Assembly (NCBI RefSeq): GCF_025144145.1 | Contig: NZ_CP083546.1 | Location: forward strand, 3,692,001 to 3,756,000 | DNA: 64,000 nucleotides | Source of the DNA: Leisingera sp. M658 | GTDB lineage: Bacteria; Pseudomonadota; Alphaproteobacteria; Rhodobacterales; Rhodobacteraceae | Reading direction: 5' to 3' | Translations under genes and position numbers: made by a program | Shown here: positions 31,675 to 41,279 of the stretch, piece by piece | How positions within the stretch are numbered: the stretch's first letter is position 1 | How the letters are laid out: each line of letters begins with the position of its first letter | The notes under the pieces: generated by a model | Database searches by the model: none | Told to the model about the DNA's origin: nothing | Seen by the model: only the letters and a program-made list of their open reading frames with translations

Positions 31675-33663
31675 ATGTTTGAGCTGACGGAAGATCACAT
31701 TCGTGGAATGTTTCACCTTGCCAACTTCGAAGTTCCAACTGATGAGATGGTTTTTTTTGGTCTGCGCGGCTGCTCGCCTGTTGCACAACAGGGGGTGATG
31801 TCAAACAGGCACACCATGGTCGAAAAGGGTACGGATTTTCGCCACCAACGCTGCACGATTGGGCAGTGGATTCCCGGGGAAGGCTTTGCCGTATTTGCTG
31901 GCAGCACCGTGCCCAATATCTCGGGCATCGCTAAATATATGTCCAACAATGGCAATGGCGTGAACATGCTCGCGCCGTGCTATCTTACCGATCTGCCGGA
32001 CTCATCCGACCATCGCTACCAAAAGGGGGATCACGGCCTTAAATCAGCGCTTGGACCTCACCGTGCCTTCCGGAACGCAAACAAACTGCCGGTTTGGCGC
32101 ACTGGCGACGACACTGATTACGAAGGCAACGACCGTTTGGTTTATGAAACGGCTTATGACAATTTGCACTGTTCGCGCTACATGGATCACACCGCGCCGG
32201 GGTATTCCAGTCTTGGCTGTCAGGTTGTCGCTGGTATCGCTGGTCGACGGTCCAGCAATCCCGGTGGCGAAAAAGGCCCCTGGAAAGCATTCGTTGATGC
32301 CGCCTATGCCCTTCCTCAGCAGCAGTTCAGATACGCTCTGTTCAACGAAGGCGAAGCCAGCCGGACCGTGGCTCTCGGAACCAACGGCCGGTCGCCCTCG
32401 ATCCGCTTTGGATCAACCGGAGAGCTGGCCAAGCAGGTTCAGCAAGGTTTGATCGAAGCTGGCCACTTCATTGGCAGTGTGGGCGCCGACGGCGTTATTG
32501 GCTTCCAGACACTTAATGCAATCCGCGACGTGCAGCTAGAAGCCTTCGGACCCACCGGCGTGGACCTTGTCGTCGGCCCAGCAACCGCAGCCGAGATCGG
32601 CTTATCCTGGCCCGGCGCCGGCGGCGTTACAACTGTTCCTACCGACAGTAGGGGAGGGCTGGGAGCTTTGAGTTTCGACCCCGACGACGAAGAAGATGAC
32701 GGCGGGGCGGCGCAGACTGCGGAATTCGATCCTCCGATCCGGAAAGAAACGCGGCCCAACGGCAAACTGCGCTGGGTCTTCAACGATCCCGAAGACGGCA
32801 CGCGGCGATACATCGGCACGGAGGCCAGAATCTCAGGGTCCAAATTCAAAGGTCTCGCCCGCGTGAGAGGCTTCACGTCGGAAAAGGCACCGATCTATGG
32901 TTACAAAGTCTGGGCCAATGAATTTGACCACTGGGCTGCCTTCATTGAACCCACGGCCATGGGCGAAAGCCAGGGATCGTTTTCTTGTGTGAACAGCTAC
33001 GACCGTGCAGCCTTTACCTTCGGGTTCTTTCAATTTGCGGCGCATACACCGGATGCCAACCTGATCGTGCTGTTCAGAAAGCTGCTCGACCTTCCTGACG
33101 CCGAGCACTACTTTCCCGATCTGAGCTTGGTGGGCGGGCGCGTTCATCAGATCACGGCGTTCGGTACAACCTCGCTCGAGGGCGCACAGGACCGTCTGGA
33201 TGGCAATAGTAGGCCGGGCGAGCAGGGCGGCTTCATGACCTACCTGAATACTAACATGACCTCGGTGGATGACGCAGAATTGAAAGCCGCTTCACGGCTT
33301 ATTCAGTGGGCCTGCCGCAGTCAGGATCACCGACTGGCCCAGGTAGAGCTTGCGATTGAGGCCGCCAAATCAAAGGTCGCGATTGCTGCACAGAAGGTCA
33401 GCCAGAAAGGAGCCACCTTGGATGGGGCACCTATGCCGGTGTGCGCCATGGTAATGGATATCCTGCATCAGGGACGCGGCACGTATACGCGGATCGCAAC
33501 CGCACTGAATGCCGCAGACCAGATGCACGCACTCCGCCAAGTTGGACGGACCGCAGGCTATGCAGCCCGGATCGACCTGGTGGCGACCAAAGCGTCGTCA
33601 CTTTTGGGAAGCGGCACGCTTGGAAAGCTGCGTTATGACGTTGGTGCAAAGGACTTTGCCTAG
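31675..33663 (+). CDS. peptidoglycan-binding, lysozyme-like multidomain protein
   Basis: This 662-aa protein has three recognisable parts. Residues about 1-190 form a domain ending in HTAPGYSSLGCQVVAG, whose SxGC with Cys182 recalls L,D-transpeptidase active sites. A peptidoglycan-binding module (PG_binding_1 type) follows at about 245-310 (GELAKQVQQGLIEAGHFIG, GADGVIGFQTLNAI). A C-terminal lysozyme-like domain spans about 415-560, with MGESQGSFSC (candidate catalytic Glu431) and FTFGFFQFAAHTPDAN, comparable to ES...G.xQ motifs of lytic enzymes. No signal peptide is visible. It could be a wall-remodelling enzyme or an effector delivered by a contractile apparatus; neither is proven. Confidence 0.65.
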   Translation: MFELTEDHIRGMFHLANFEVPTDEMVFFGLRGCSPVAQQGVMSNRHTMVEKGTDFRHQRCTIGQWIPGEGFAVFAGSTVPNISGIAKYMSNNGNGVNMLAPCYLTDLPDSSDHRYQKGDHGLKSALGPHRAFRNANKLPVWRTGDDTDYEGNDRLVYETAYDNLHCSRYMDHTAPGYSSLGCQVVAGIAGRRSSNPGGEKGPWKAFVDAAYALPQQQFRYALFNEGEASRTVALGTNGRSPSIRFGSTGELAKQVQQGLIEAGHFIGSVGADGVIGFQTLNAIRDVQLEAFGPTGVDLVVGPATAAEIGLSWPGAGGVTTVPTDSRGGLGALSFDPDDEEDDGGAAQTAEFDPPIRKETRPNGKLRWVFNDPEDGTRRYIGTEARISGSKFKGLARVRGFTSEKAPIYGYKVWANEFDHWAAFIEPTAMGESQGSFSCVNSYDRAAFTFGFFQFAAHTPDANLIVLFRKLLDLPDAEHYFPDLSLVGGRVHQITAFGTTSLEGAQDRLDGNSRPGEQGGFMTYLNTNMTSVDDAELKAASRLIQWACRSQDHRLAQVELAIEAAKSKVAIAAQKVSQKGATLDGAPMPVCAMVMDILHQGRGTYTRIATALNAADQMHALRQVGRTAGYAARIDLVATKASSLLGSGTLGKLRYDVGAKDFA

Positions 33664-33786
33664 CACTCTACGACAAAATCGCGCGGATCGGAAAGGCGAG
33701 TACCGACTGCTGATAGTTCATCACAACTGGCTGTGAAGAAAACTGGCATCGGCCTCGCGGTGGCGGCTACAGGTGGCGAAATGCAC

Positions 33787-34761
33787 TCAACCGGCCTCGG
33801 AATCTATCTTTATGGTGCAGTTAAATTTGTCGAGCGTCTCTATCTCTTCCGGGCAAGACAACCAAGACGGCACATCCAACATCTTGCGGAGGTTTGTCTG
33901 CGCAGGCGTGTCATTGTCTGCGGGCTGGCCGTCAAATGAGAAATCCGTCATGCGATTAGAGTATCTGAAAACGACGGTCTCAACGCTGCATATCACTGCA
34001 CCGGCAAACCGTAAAAGTGACAGGTCAGGCAGATCGGCGGCATCAAGGTCGCTGAAATCCACATCCGCCGGTTCGGTTGCACAAGCGGAGCTTGAATTGT
34101 TACGCAACGCCGCCACAGTCTTTTTCTGCGGCGCTTCTCCCCAGAATGTCCCGTAGTCAGTAAGAAAGTGGTCAAGATTGCTCCGAATTTCCTGTACCGC
34201 GTGTGTACTTTCCTTTGATTTCATTGCGGCAACTATTACCCGCGCAGCCGAAGCCTGCACACTCAGCACCCAAGCTTTGAGCTGCGGATCCATCTGGGCC
34301 TTACCCTTCGGAAAGTCCCGCGCGCTTTTCATATGCATGAGCGCCACAGCGGCATCGTCCTCGGTTGGCTGGGTTGGCAGGTTGCGCTGCCAGATGATCG
34401 GGCCGCGCAGCTCGACAATCAGGGCGTCGCGGTCACCGAGCTGGTTAACATCACCTGTTTTGCTGGCCTTCTCAAGAGCTGCCAGCGCGAGGTTCGTATT
34501 CCCCTGAGCAGCATAGATGGCGCTGAGGCGAACAAGCAGGCGCTGATTGACCGCCGTCAGCTCTGGGTTTCTTTCAATGAACTGAAGGATCTTTTCGTCG
34601 GAACTTGTTCCTTCGCCAAACTCAACCGCCAGAACCTGAGCGTTGGCTTCGGCTACGATGTTTTCAACATCCTGCTTGGTGGCGCAGGCCCCCAAAGTCA
34701 GTGCTCCAACCAGAAAAACGCCTCCGGCAACGCGCGAGACTGACTGCAAAATCTTCTTCAT
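33787..34761 (-). CDS. lipoprotein of unknown function
   Basis: About 324 aa from ATG 34761, preceded by AAGGGACTTAAC. A lipoprotein signal peptide ends at LTLGAC (Cys26). The mature N-terminal half has a TPR-like helical stretch (ELTAVNQRLLVRLSAIYAAQGNTNLALAALEKA). The rest includes a Cys-containing segment near the end (VPSWLSCPEEIETLDKFNC). Family not recognised. It is the last gene of a three-gene minus-strand cluster; a periplasm-facing envelope component is the simplest reading. Confidence 0.65.
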   Translation of the reverse strand: MKKILQSVSRVAGGVFLVGALTLGACATKQDVENIVAEANAQVLAVEFGEGTSSDEKILQFIERNPELTAVNQRLLVRLSAIYAAQGNTNLALAALEKASKTGDVNQLGDRDALIVELRGPIIWQRNLPTQPTEDDAAVALMHMKSARDFPKGKAQMDPQLKAWVLSVQASAARVIVAAMKSKESTHAVQEIRSNLDHFLTDYGTFWGEAPQKKTVAALRNNSSSACATEPADVDFSDLDAADLPDLSLLRFAGAVICSVETVVFRYSNRMTDFSFDGQPADNDTPAQTNLRKMLDVPSWLSCPEEIETLDKFNCTIKIDSEAG

Positions 34762-34796
34762 GTTAAGTCCCTTTTGAATGCGTTTGAACCGTTGCA

Positions 34797-36806
34797 TTAT
34801 GCTGAGTTAACCTGATGCGCCACGGCGCGGAAATGTGCGACAAAATCCGTATTGCCTGCGCTGATTTCAACCAGCTTGCCATTGAGCCAAAGTGCAATCA
34901 GACCAGCGATTGTGTCGGGCACCGAGGCCATGTCGACCGAGACGCCGATCTCACGATCCGCCAGAATGAGAGCTTCGCGCACCACCGGCTTAAGCAACTC
35001 CGTCAGCTCATCGGCCGAACTTGCCTCACCGAGCAAGCTCTTGCCATGCAGCGCCAGTCCGGCCAGCGCAGCCTCTGCAATTTTGACTAGCCCATGTTCG
35101 GACACCAGCATTGCCGGGGCGTCAGCAATCGTTTCCGCGACGACGGCGATGACCGCCGCGGCCAAATCACTCTTGGTCTGGACAAAGAGGCGTGGGTTTC
35201 TGGCGACCATTCCAACCGCGAGCGATGCCAACGAAGCCCCGGTCACCTGTGATATTCCTTTTGCCCTCACCATCTCCGCGACTTGTCGTGTAATAGAGCC
35301 AACGGCGTTGGCAAAGTCACCATTCGAGGCGCCACCGGTTCCTATAAATATCGACGGATAGGCCGAGGCAGTTTCTAGTCCAGCAATCAACACCGCCTCG
35401 GCGATTTCTTTTGCGCTGGGTTGCGCAAGGTCAGCGAGGCTCAGCAGAGTTAGGCGAACCATCTCTGTTGTCGCCTCCGAGTGAAAAGTGATCAACTGCG
35501 GAGAACTGGCCGCGCTGCGGGCCAACTCCCGGGCAAATCGATCCAGGAATGTGTCGTCAAAAACGCTGCGCAGCCCGGTGTCGGCTACAATTGAAGCGAC
35601 GCTGCCAAAGAGCAGTTTCGGCCAATCCTCGTCGATCAACTCCGGATTTGCGGCAATAGCGGCTATTGCGGATTCGACTGTCGCCTCCAGGGCCTCTTGC
35701 GTCAGGAAATCGCGGCCCGGGGTTTCGCTCAGGACGTTGAACGCCGAAATCAGCACCTTGCCCAAAAATGGGTTCTGTCCCTGGACTAGGCTAGGGCCAT
35801 AATCGCGCGCCGCGCGAAAACCGGCCCGCGCTAAGTCGGGCCAGTGTTGAACGAAGAAGGTTTCCAGCGACATGGAAGAAGCACTTCTCACGACTTCCGA
35901 CGCCGAGGTGAGAAACCCTGAGATGGCTATCGTGAGCCCCTTTTGGTCGGAGCTAGATAGTTGGGTTGATCCTTCCTCGAGGATCTCTGCAACTAGTTGC
36001 CGGTATCCCTGCCCCCTGGTCAGACCGACAAGAAAATCGTCCCGCTTTTCCTCCGGCTGAGCATGCCGAGCGTCCGCCAGCGCATCCAGAAGGCCATCCA
36101 GCCAAGGGGTGTCGAATTTGACCACTTCGGCGGCATCGACCACCCCATTCAGGGTGGCTCCAACTAGTTCCGCCAAAAGGCTCCGGCCGTTGGCAACTTC
36201 AAGCAATTCAGGCGTCGCAAGCCGTTCGAGAACCTTGGCGACGATCTGTCTTTGTCGCGGGTTCTTGATCAGTTGTTCCTGAGTGGAGAGTGTAAACTGC
36301 GCGGTGGCGGACAAGAGAACCGTGCCCACCTGCCATGCTGTGGACTGTTGCCGGTTGTCTTTTCCGCCAACCAAAAAATAGACAGCCTGGCGGGCAGTGG
36401 CAGTATCTTCCACCAGCCCAGCCTCTTCAAGCGCCGCCAAATAAATGGAGGTGGCATCGACCCTGGTATCAACAAAGGGAATTTTTGATGGGGCCACATC
36501 CTGCAGCGATGCCACAACATCGGGGAAGTTCTCGTTATCTCTAGCCAGGCGGGCCGTCTCTAGTTGGGCATCCGACCATAGTGGTTTGCCTGCCGTGCGG
36601 CGGTTTTCCTCCTCTTGCACGGCATCGCGCAGAGCTTCCACGAAGTCCTGGAGGGACTGCACTTGAACAGTGGGGGTCTCGGGCCAGGCGAGCGGTTCGT
36701 TCACGACTGCCTTCTCCGCGAAAATCCGATCCAGGCGGCGCCCGGCGTGCAGTGCCACGCCCGCCAGAGACAGCCCTAGGTTAATTGTTTGCAGCGCTAT
36801 TGGCAT
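34797..36806 (-). CDS. large helical protein of unknown function
   Basis: This 669-aa protein is almost entirely helical by composition, with leucine-, alanine- and valine-rich stretches resembling HEAT/ARM-type scaffolds (for example SLADLAQPSAKEIAEAVLIAG). An N-terminal hydrophobic segment (LQTINLGLSLAGVALHAGRR) may tether it to the membrane. No catalytic motif is seen. It is flanked by a polytopic membrane protein gene upstream (60 nt) and the lipoprotein gene downstream (35 nt), so all three probably form one transcript and one complex. Not recognised. Confidence 0.62.
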   Translation of the reverse strand: MPIALQTINLGLSLAGVALHAGRRLDRIFAEKAVVNEPLAWPETPTVQVQSLQDFVEALRDAVQEEENRRTAGKPLWSDAQLETARLARDNENFPDVVASLQDVAPSKIPFVDTRVDATSIYLAALEEAGLVEDTATARQAVYFLVGGKDNRQQSTAWQVGTVLLSATAQFTLSTQEQLIKNPRQRQIVAKVLERLATPELLEVANGRSLLAELVGATLNGVVDAAEVVKFDTPWLDGLLDALADARHAQPEEKRDDFLVGLTRGQGYRQLVAEILEEGSTQLSSSDQKGLTIAISGFLTSASEVVRSASSMSLETFFVQHWPDLARAGFRAARDYGPSLVQGQNPFLGKVLISAFNVLSETPGRDFLTQEALEATVESAIAAIAANPELIDEDWPKLLFGSVASIVADTGLRSVFDDTFLDRFARELARSAASSPQLITFHSEATTEMVRLTLLSLADLAQPSAKEIAEAVLIAGLETASAYPSIFIGTGGASNGDFANAVGSITRQVAEMVRAKGISQVTGASLASLAVGMVARNPRLFVQTKSDLAAAVIAVVAETIADAPAMLVSEHGLVKIAEAALAGLALHGKSLLGEASSADELTELLKPVVREALILADREIGVSVDMASVPDTIAGLIALWLNGKLVEISAGNTDFVAHFRAVAHQVNSA

Positions 36807-36866
36807 TCAAAATTTCTCCCTAGTTCCTGGGTTGGAAGTCACAACCGGGTCAAGGCTCGCAGTCAT

Positions 36867-38237
36867 CTAGCTATCGCTGTTACGGGCGGCAGATACCGCG
36901 TTTGCGGCGGCGTGGCCCGGATCAGGCGCTGTAGCAGGAGGCTCCTCGTCGGGTGCGGCTTCCTGGTCTGCCTGAGCGCTGTCCGTCTGCGCCTCAAACG
37001 ATAGCCCGGCAAGCTGGTCGATCATGCGGCGCAGACGGAGCAATAGTGGCTCCGAGGCGAACCCGGCGCCGAACCCTATTACAACCGCGGAAACCGTGGA
37101 CTCCGGCTCAATGGAGGCGAAGATCACCATGGCTAGAAACGGCGCCGTCATCACCTGTAGTATCTGAAACAGCAGAAAATCCCGGGCTTCCAGAGCGCTA
37201 ATGGGCCGCTTCAATCCGTGATCTTCGAACTCCCCGATCCTCGCCTTATAGGTCTTTCGGTAGGCCGGCGCCGCGCGTAGCTGAATTTCCGGCAGTTTGC
37301 GCGTCATGCTAATAGACCCGCCCAGAAGCGACAGGACAACCACAAAGAGAGGCACTACAAGACCACCGGTAAGGCGGACATGATGTTGGTGTTGTTGGAG
37401 CGCTTCCTGAAGGGTTTCCAGCGCGGCTTCCGCCCTAACCGCCGCTGCCTGTAGCTCTTTCGACTTTCCGACAAGCTCTCCTTCAGGCAGGTTGGTGTAG
37501 ATGACCGTTACTTCGATCTCTTCCACCGCTCTTGCCACCAGATTTTGAACGATCTCAAGCTTATTTGCGCGAGCCTTGAAGGATTCAAATTCGGGAAGGA
37601 AATCGTCCAGCGAAGATTTAAGTGCCGATCCTGCTTCAAGCCGCTTGTCATCGCGTTCCTCCAGACCGATGCTCGCAACAGCGACATCGGCGCTGACACT
37701 GACATCCACCAAATTGGCCCGCAGGGATGACACGGCGCTTGAGCTGAGAACCGGCTGATTGCTCGCGCCGAGCCCGACCAGCCATTGCGGTGCGGAACCG
37801 GTGTTTTCGCAGCTTAGGGGTAATTGCGCAGACTCAACCTCTATACAACCGACAGCGATCAGAAACGGGCTGTTTTCGTATTTCTGAACCTTCCCGTCAT
37901 GGAAAAAGGCACTGGGGACAATGAAAGGGACGATACAGATGCCGATCGTGAAGATCATAAAAAGATAGCCTGCCCGTAGCGTCAGCAGAAGCCGTTCAAA
38001 TCCCGTTTCGATTTCGCGTTCATCTGCGCTCGTGGTCTCGATGTCGAGAGGGGGCACAATCCTCCGGGTAAAGGCAAAAATAAAAAGGTAAGCCAAGCCG
38101 AAAATTAGAAGCCAGACCAGAAACCCGTATACCCCCGACCAGAAATCGTTTCTGTCGTGGTGATACAGGTAAATCGCCACCGTCATGATGAGTGCAAAAT
38201 AGACGTATTCGTTATGACGTAGTTTCCTTGGTTGCAA
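36867..38237 (-). CDS. polytopic membrane protein with periplasmic coiled coil
   Basis: This 456-aa protein has two N-terminal transmembrane helices (about 12-30 and 35-58) and a third at about 90-112. A large extracytoplasmic region (about 115-285) ends in a coiled coil (ELQAAAVRAEAALETLQEALQQHQHH). More helices follow at about 292-312 and two at about 350-395. The acidic, proline-rich tail (ADQEAAPDEEPPATAPDPGH) is probably cytoplasmic. Not recognised. It is the first gene of the three-gene cluster and would be its membrane anchor. Confidence 0.65.
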   Translation of the reverse strand: MQPRKLRHNEYVYFALIMTVAIYLYHHDRNDFWSGVYGFLVWLLIFGLAYLFIFAFTRRIVPPLDIETTSADEREIETGFERLLLTLRAGYLFMIFTIGICIVPFIVPSAFFHDGKVQKYENSPFLIAVGCIEVESAQLPLSCENTGSAPQWLVGLGASNQPVLSSSAVSSLRANLVDVSVSADVAVASIGLEERDDKRLEAGSALKSSLDDFLPEFESFKARANKLEIVQNLVARAVEEIEVTVIYTNLPEGELVGKSKELQAAAVRAEAALETLQEALQQHQHHVRLTGGLVVPLFVVVLSLLGGSISMTRKLPEIQLRAAPAYRKTYKARIGEFEDHGLKRPISALEARDFLLFQILQVMTAPFLAMVIFASIEPESTVSAVVIGFGAGFASEPLLLRLRRMIDQLAGLSFEAQTDSAQADQEAAPDEEPPATAPDPGHAAANAVSAARNSDS

Positions 38238-38540
38238 TGTAGAGCCCCTCCTTACGGAGCGCTAAAGAACACACCCATTCTCTACGAGGGGACGCGAAAT
38301 TTCAATAAAAATTCTCTCAAGAGGGGGTTCCGGCCATGCGAAGCTCTCTAAGGTTGAGTTTTTGTTGGTCTGGAAGTTTGCGATCAGGCACCGGATGCCT
38401 TCGAGCCAAAATGGCTTCTTGGGCCTTGACCTAGGGCATTCGCCGAAAGCTCTGAAGCTTGATTGTTTGCGCGAGATCGTCACCGGGGTGTGCGTCGACT
38501 GGTGCGTGCTGATCCGGAGAGTCTGTGGGCAGGGCGCCGC

Positions 38541-38735
38541 TTACATGCCAGCGAAGCCCTGCAGGTCCTGTTCCGCGTTCTGCCCGACGCGTCCCCGGGC
38601 ATAGTTGAAAACTACGCCAGACGGGTCATCGCCGCTCCTTCCTCGGTCGTCCCGGTCCAGTGTCCAGTGATACCCGGTCTTTGTCCGGCCCCGGCCCGGG
38701 TCTGGAACCGGCGCCGTGGCCTCGTCGATGACCAC
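38541..38735 (-). pseudogene. IS66 TnpC central fragment
   Basis: Minus-strand codons read PVPDPGRGRTKTGYHWTLDRD, PSGVVFNYARGR and GQNAEQDLQGFAGM, a conserved segment of the IS66 DDE transposase. Nothing else of that element is next to it. Confidence 0.75.
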
Positions 38736-38789
38736 CTTGCCCGATTATTTCAGGTGCTCAGACAGCTAGCCGATTACACCCGCAAGGCG

Positions 38790-38925
38790 TCGCGGTGGCA
38801 GTCCGAACCCGAATGCGTTCCGAAGATGTCCTGGAGGTGCTCTACGGCCTGTTTCTTCGACACGGGAAGCCTGAGTTCGTCCGCAGCGACAACGTCCTAT
38901 GTCGGGAATTTCCGGCTGCTAAGGT
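38790..38925 (+). pseudogene. IS3-family orfB fragment
   Basis: Codons read VRTRMRSEDVLEVLYGLFLR and HGKPEFVRSDN, the region around the second catalytic Asp of an IS3 transposase. The sequence diverges and the frame is lost directly after SDN. Confidence 0.7.
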
Positions 38926-39086
38926 CAGCAGGTCATGGAGCATCCGGAGCCCCGGACGCCCTGACAGGTTTACCCAGACGGCCTCTGCGGCAGCGTTGCT
39001 CACCAACAGTTGGCACCCTCCATTTTGTCGTGCATTATTCTAATTGCACACGCTCAGAGATTGCATAAGTCGAATTGGAGGCTACC

Positions 39087-40595
39087 ATGGCAAACTTAAT
39101 CGTCTGTTGCGACGGCACTTGGAACACACCTGACCAGGAAGATAATGGCCTTCCCTCGCCGACTAATGTTGTGAAAATCCATTCCGCCGTGGCCAAACTC
39201 GACGCAAATGGCATCGAACAAAAGAAATTCTATCGCCCAGGGGTTGGCACTTCAGGAGGCTGGCTGACGCGCCTGCGTGGCGGCGGGCTGGGCGTAGGCC
39301 TGAGTCATGATATCAAGAGCGCTTACAAATGGCTTAGTGATACTTATGAGCAAGGCGATGACATCTACATGTTTGGTTTTTCCCGAGGGGCTTATGCAGT
39401 GCGCAGCCTTGCTGGGCTGCTCGGTAGGTGCAGTCTTTTGCGCTTTGACAAAAAACCTCTTGAGGAGGCCGAAAAATGGTGCCGTGTCGATGCTGCTTAC
39501 AGCGCCTATCGAGCGCTCAAACCCGGCCAGCCCTGGGTTTCGCATTTTCCGAAACACACCGAAGTTAAGGTCAAATTCCTCGGCGTCTGGGATACGGTTG
39601 GTGCTCTCGGCATTCCGGATGAACTTTTTATCAACATTATAGATCGGCCCCGAAAGTTCCAATTTCACGACACCGAATTGGGGTCAATAGTCGCCACAGC
39701 CCGTCACGCGCTGGCCATCGATGAGCGAAGGCAAACTTTCACACCTACGCTTTGGACCAAGTTCCATCCAAACTGTGATGTCGAACAAAAATGGTTCGCG
39801 GGAGTACACGGCGACGTCGGCGGTAGTTATTTCGCTGATGGGTTGGGCGACATAACTCTTGAATGGATGATGAGGCAAGCCGAGGCCAAAGACCTTGTTT
39901 TCCGCAATGGCGCTTTTACTCAACTGAAGCCGAACCACATGAGTGTGATGCATAACTCGGTTAAGGGCATCTTCGCCAGACTTCGGTCCCTTCCAAGAAG
40001 CGTGCCCAACCTCAAGGTAGGCAACAACAATGTGGATAGCTCTGCCCGCAAGCGACAAAATGATCCACCTTTGAGTCAATCAGGCTATTGGAAGACTAAA
40101 ACGCTCGCGCAAGGTCAGTGCCATATGCTCGATGTCTATGCTCGGGAACGCTGGAATGCCACCGGTTTGTTTCTGGAAAAAAGTGTCAAATACAATTTCA
40201 AGGCCACTGGAGAATGGCTCGATGCCTCAATTCATTGCTCTCCTGACGGCCCAGTTCCCGGATTTCAAGCGGGCAAGATAGCATATGCAGTCACCGCATT
40301 TTCCGACTGGCTGCAACATCACCGCCGACGCAAGCCCGGCAACGCTAGCGCTGTTGCGCGCGGTGCGAGGCGTGAAGAAACAATGCCTTGGTTTTGCCTC
40401 GTCGGAGTGATTGCCAACAGCTCCGGGGTCGATCCGGATACGCACAAGCTAAGTCCGCATGAAACATTCAAGATAGGTTCGAGTTGCACGTACACGCCCA
40501 AAGAGAGCGGCTATCTTTACTGTTTCGCCAATGATCTCTGGAGTTTCTATGGTAATAACAAAGGCAGTGTTCGGCTCACCGTTAAGCGACTTTAG
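39087..40595 (+). CDS. DUF2235 alpha/beta hydrolase with LecA-like lectin domain
   Basis: About 502 aa from ATG 39087, placed 5 nt after TTGGAGG; a longer frame would use TTG 39075. The N-terminal 300 residues form a DUF2235 hydrolase: IVCCDGTWNTP, YRPGVGTSGG, nucleophile elbow GFSRGAYAVR (Ser99), FLGVWDTVGALG and WFAGVHGDVGGSY. DUF2235 proteins include phospholipase effectors of type VI secretion. The C-terminal about 75 residues (WFCLVGVIANSSG, YLYCFANDLWSFYGNNKGSV) match the calcium- and galactose-binding LecA (PA-IL) pattern NDxxxxYGNNxGS. A sugar-targeting module fused to a lipase suggests a secreted or injected effector. Confidence 0.78.
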   Translation: MANLIVCCDGTWNTPDQEDNGLPSPTNVVKIHSAVAKLDANGIEQKKFYRPGVGTSGGWLTRLRGGGLGVGLSHDIKSAYKWLSDTYEQGDDIYMFGFSRGAYAVRSLAGLLGRCSLLRFDKKPLEEAEKWCRVDAAYSAYRALKPGQPWVSHFPKHTEVKVKFLGVWDTVGALGIPDELFINIIDRPRKFQFHDTELGSIVATARHALAIDERRQTFTPTLWTKFHPNCDVEQKWFAGVHGDVGGSYFADGLGDITLEWMMRQAEAKDLVFRNGAFTQLKPNHMSVMHNSVKGIFARLRSLPRSVPNLKVGNNNVDSSARKRQNDPPLSQSGYWKTKTLAQGQCHMLDVYARERWNATGLFLEKSVKYNFKATGEWLDASIHCSPDGPVPGFQAGKIAYAVTAFSDWLQHHRRRKPGNASAVARGARREETMPWFCLVGVIANSSGVDPDTHKLSPHETFKIGSSCTYTPKESGYLYCFANDLWSFYGNNKGSVRLTVKRL

Positions 40596-40804
40596 CCTGC
40601 CCGTCGTCAGAGGTTTCGGGACAGATGGAGGCCAAATCTAAGAAAGATGGGGTGGCTTACCCGAATGATTTGACTATTGGGCGTCCCTCCGGTCTGACCG
40701 GTTCAGTTTTTTTGCGGCAGATCGACCATAATGTCCCTTAGGCTCCAGATTGAACCGCGCCGGGTTTGCCGGAGGCTTCAACTACTGAGTAGGATGAAGC
40801 CACA

Positions 40805-41030
40805 ATGAGCAAGACAACAAACAAGTATTCTCCTGAGGTCTGCGAGTGTGCGGTGCGTCTGGTGCTGGACAATCAGGGCCAGCACAGTTCCCGCTGGCAG
40901 GCAATCATGTCGATCTCCGCGAAGATCGGCTGTTCGGCGCACACGCTGAATGAGTGGGTGAAGAAGGCGGAAGTCGACAGCGGCAAGCGGGCGGGTGTTC
41001 CAACTGATGTCGCCGACAGGATGAAGGCGC
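40805..41030 (+). pseudogene. IS3-family orfA fragment
   Basis: Codons from ATG 40805 read MSKTTNKYSPEVCECAVRLV and [27 protein letters not shown] sequence to [11 protein letters not shown], the helix-turn-helix half of an IS3 OrfA. The leucine zipper is replaced by an IstA fragment on the opposite strand. Confidence 0.82.
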
Positions 41031-41212
41031 CTGGGCGGACGCACCTCACGCAGCAAGCGCCGGGCCGAGAGATCAGGGAAAGCCCGAACCCTCCCTTCCA
41101 GATAATCACGGTACGGGTCCAGCACGCTACCTTGCAGCGGACGCGGGCTGTAGCTAGGCGCTTCCAAACCCTGTTCCAGATACTTGCGCACGGTCTTGCG
41201 GTCAGAACCAAC
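41028..41212 (-). pseudogene. istA fragment (IS21 family)
   Basis: Minus-strand codons read [40 protein letters not shown] and [16 protein letters not shown], an IS21 transposase N-terminal segment. One end abuts the IS66 insertion at 41213-41220. Confidence 0.75.
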
Positions 41213-41279
41213 CTAGCGCGGTAAGGCTCCGGCGGCGGCCGTCTGATCTCGGGATTGATCCGATGGTAAGTCCGGCCTT

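Larger units (their letters stand above)
38238..39074. other. junction of transposase remnants
   Basis: This stretch holds no intact gene. It contains an IS66 transposase fragment on the minus strand and an IS3 fragment on the plus strand, listed separately. The first 300 bp upstream of the minus-strand operon probably carry its promoter, which I cannot place. Confidence 0.5.

Noticed and set aside
31675-40595. type VI secretion locus
   Set aside because: DUF2235 and wall-enzyme genes could be effectors, but no VgrG, Hcp, PAAR or Tss gene occurs in the window.
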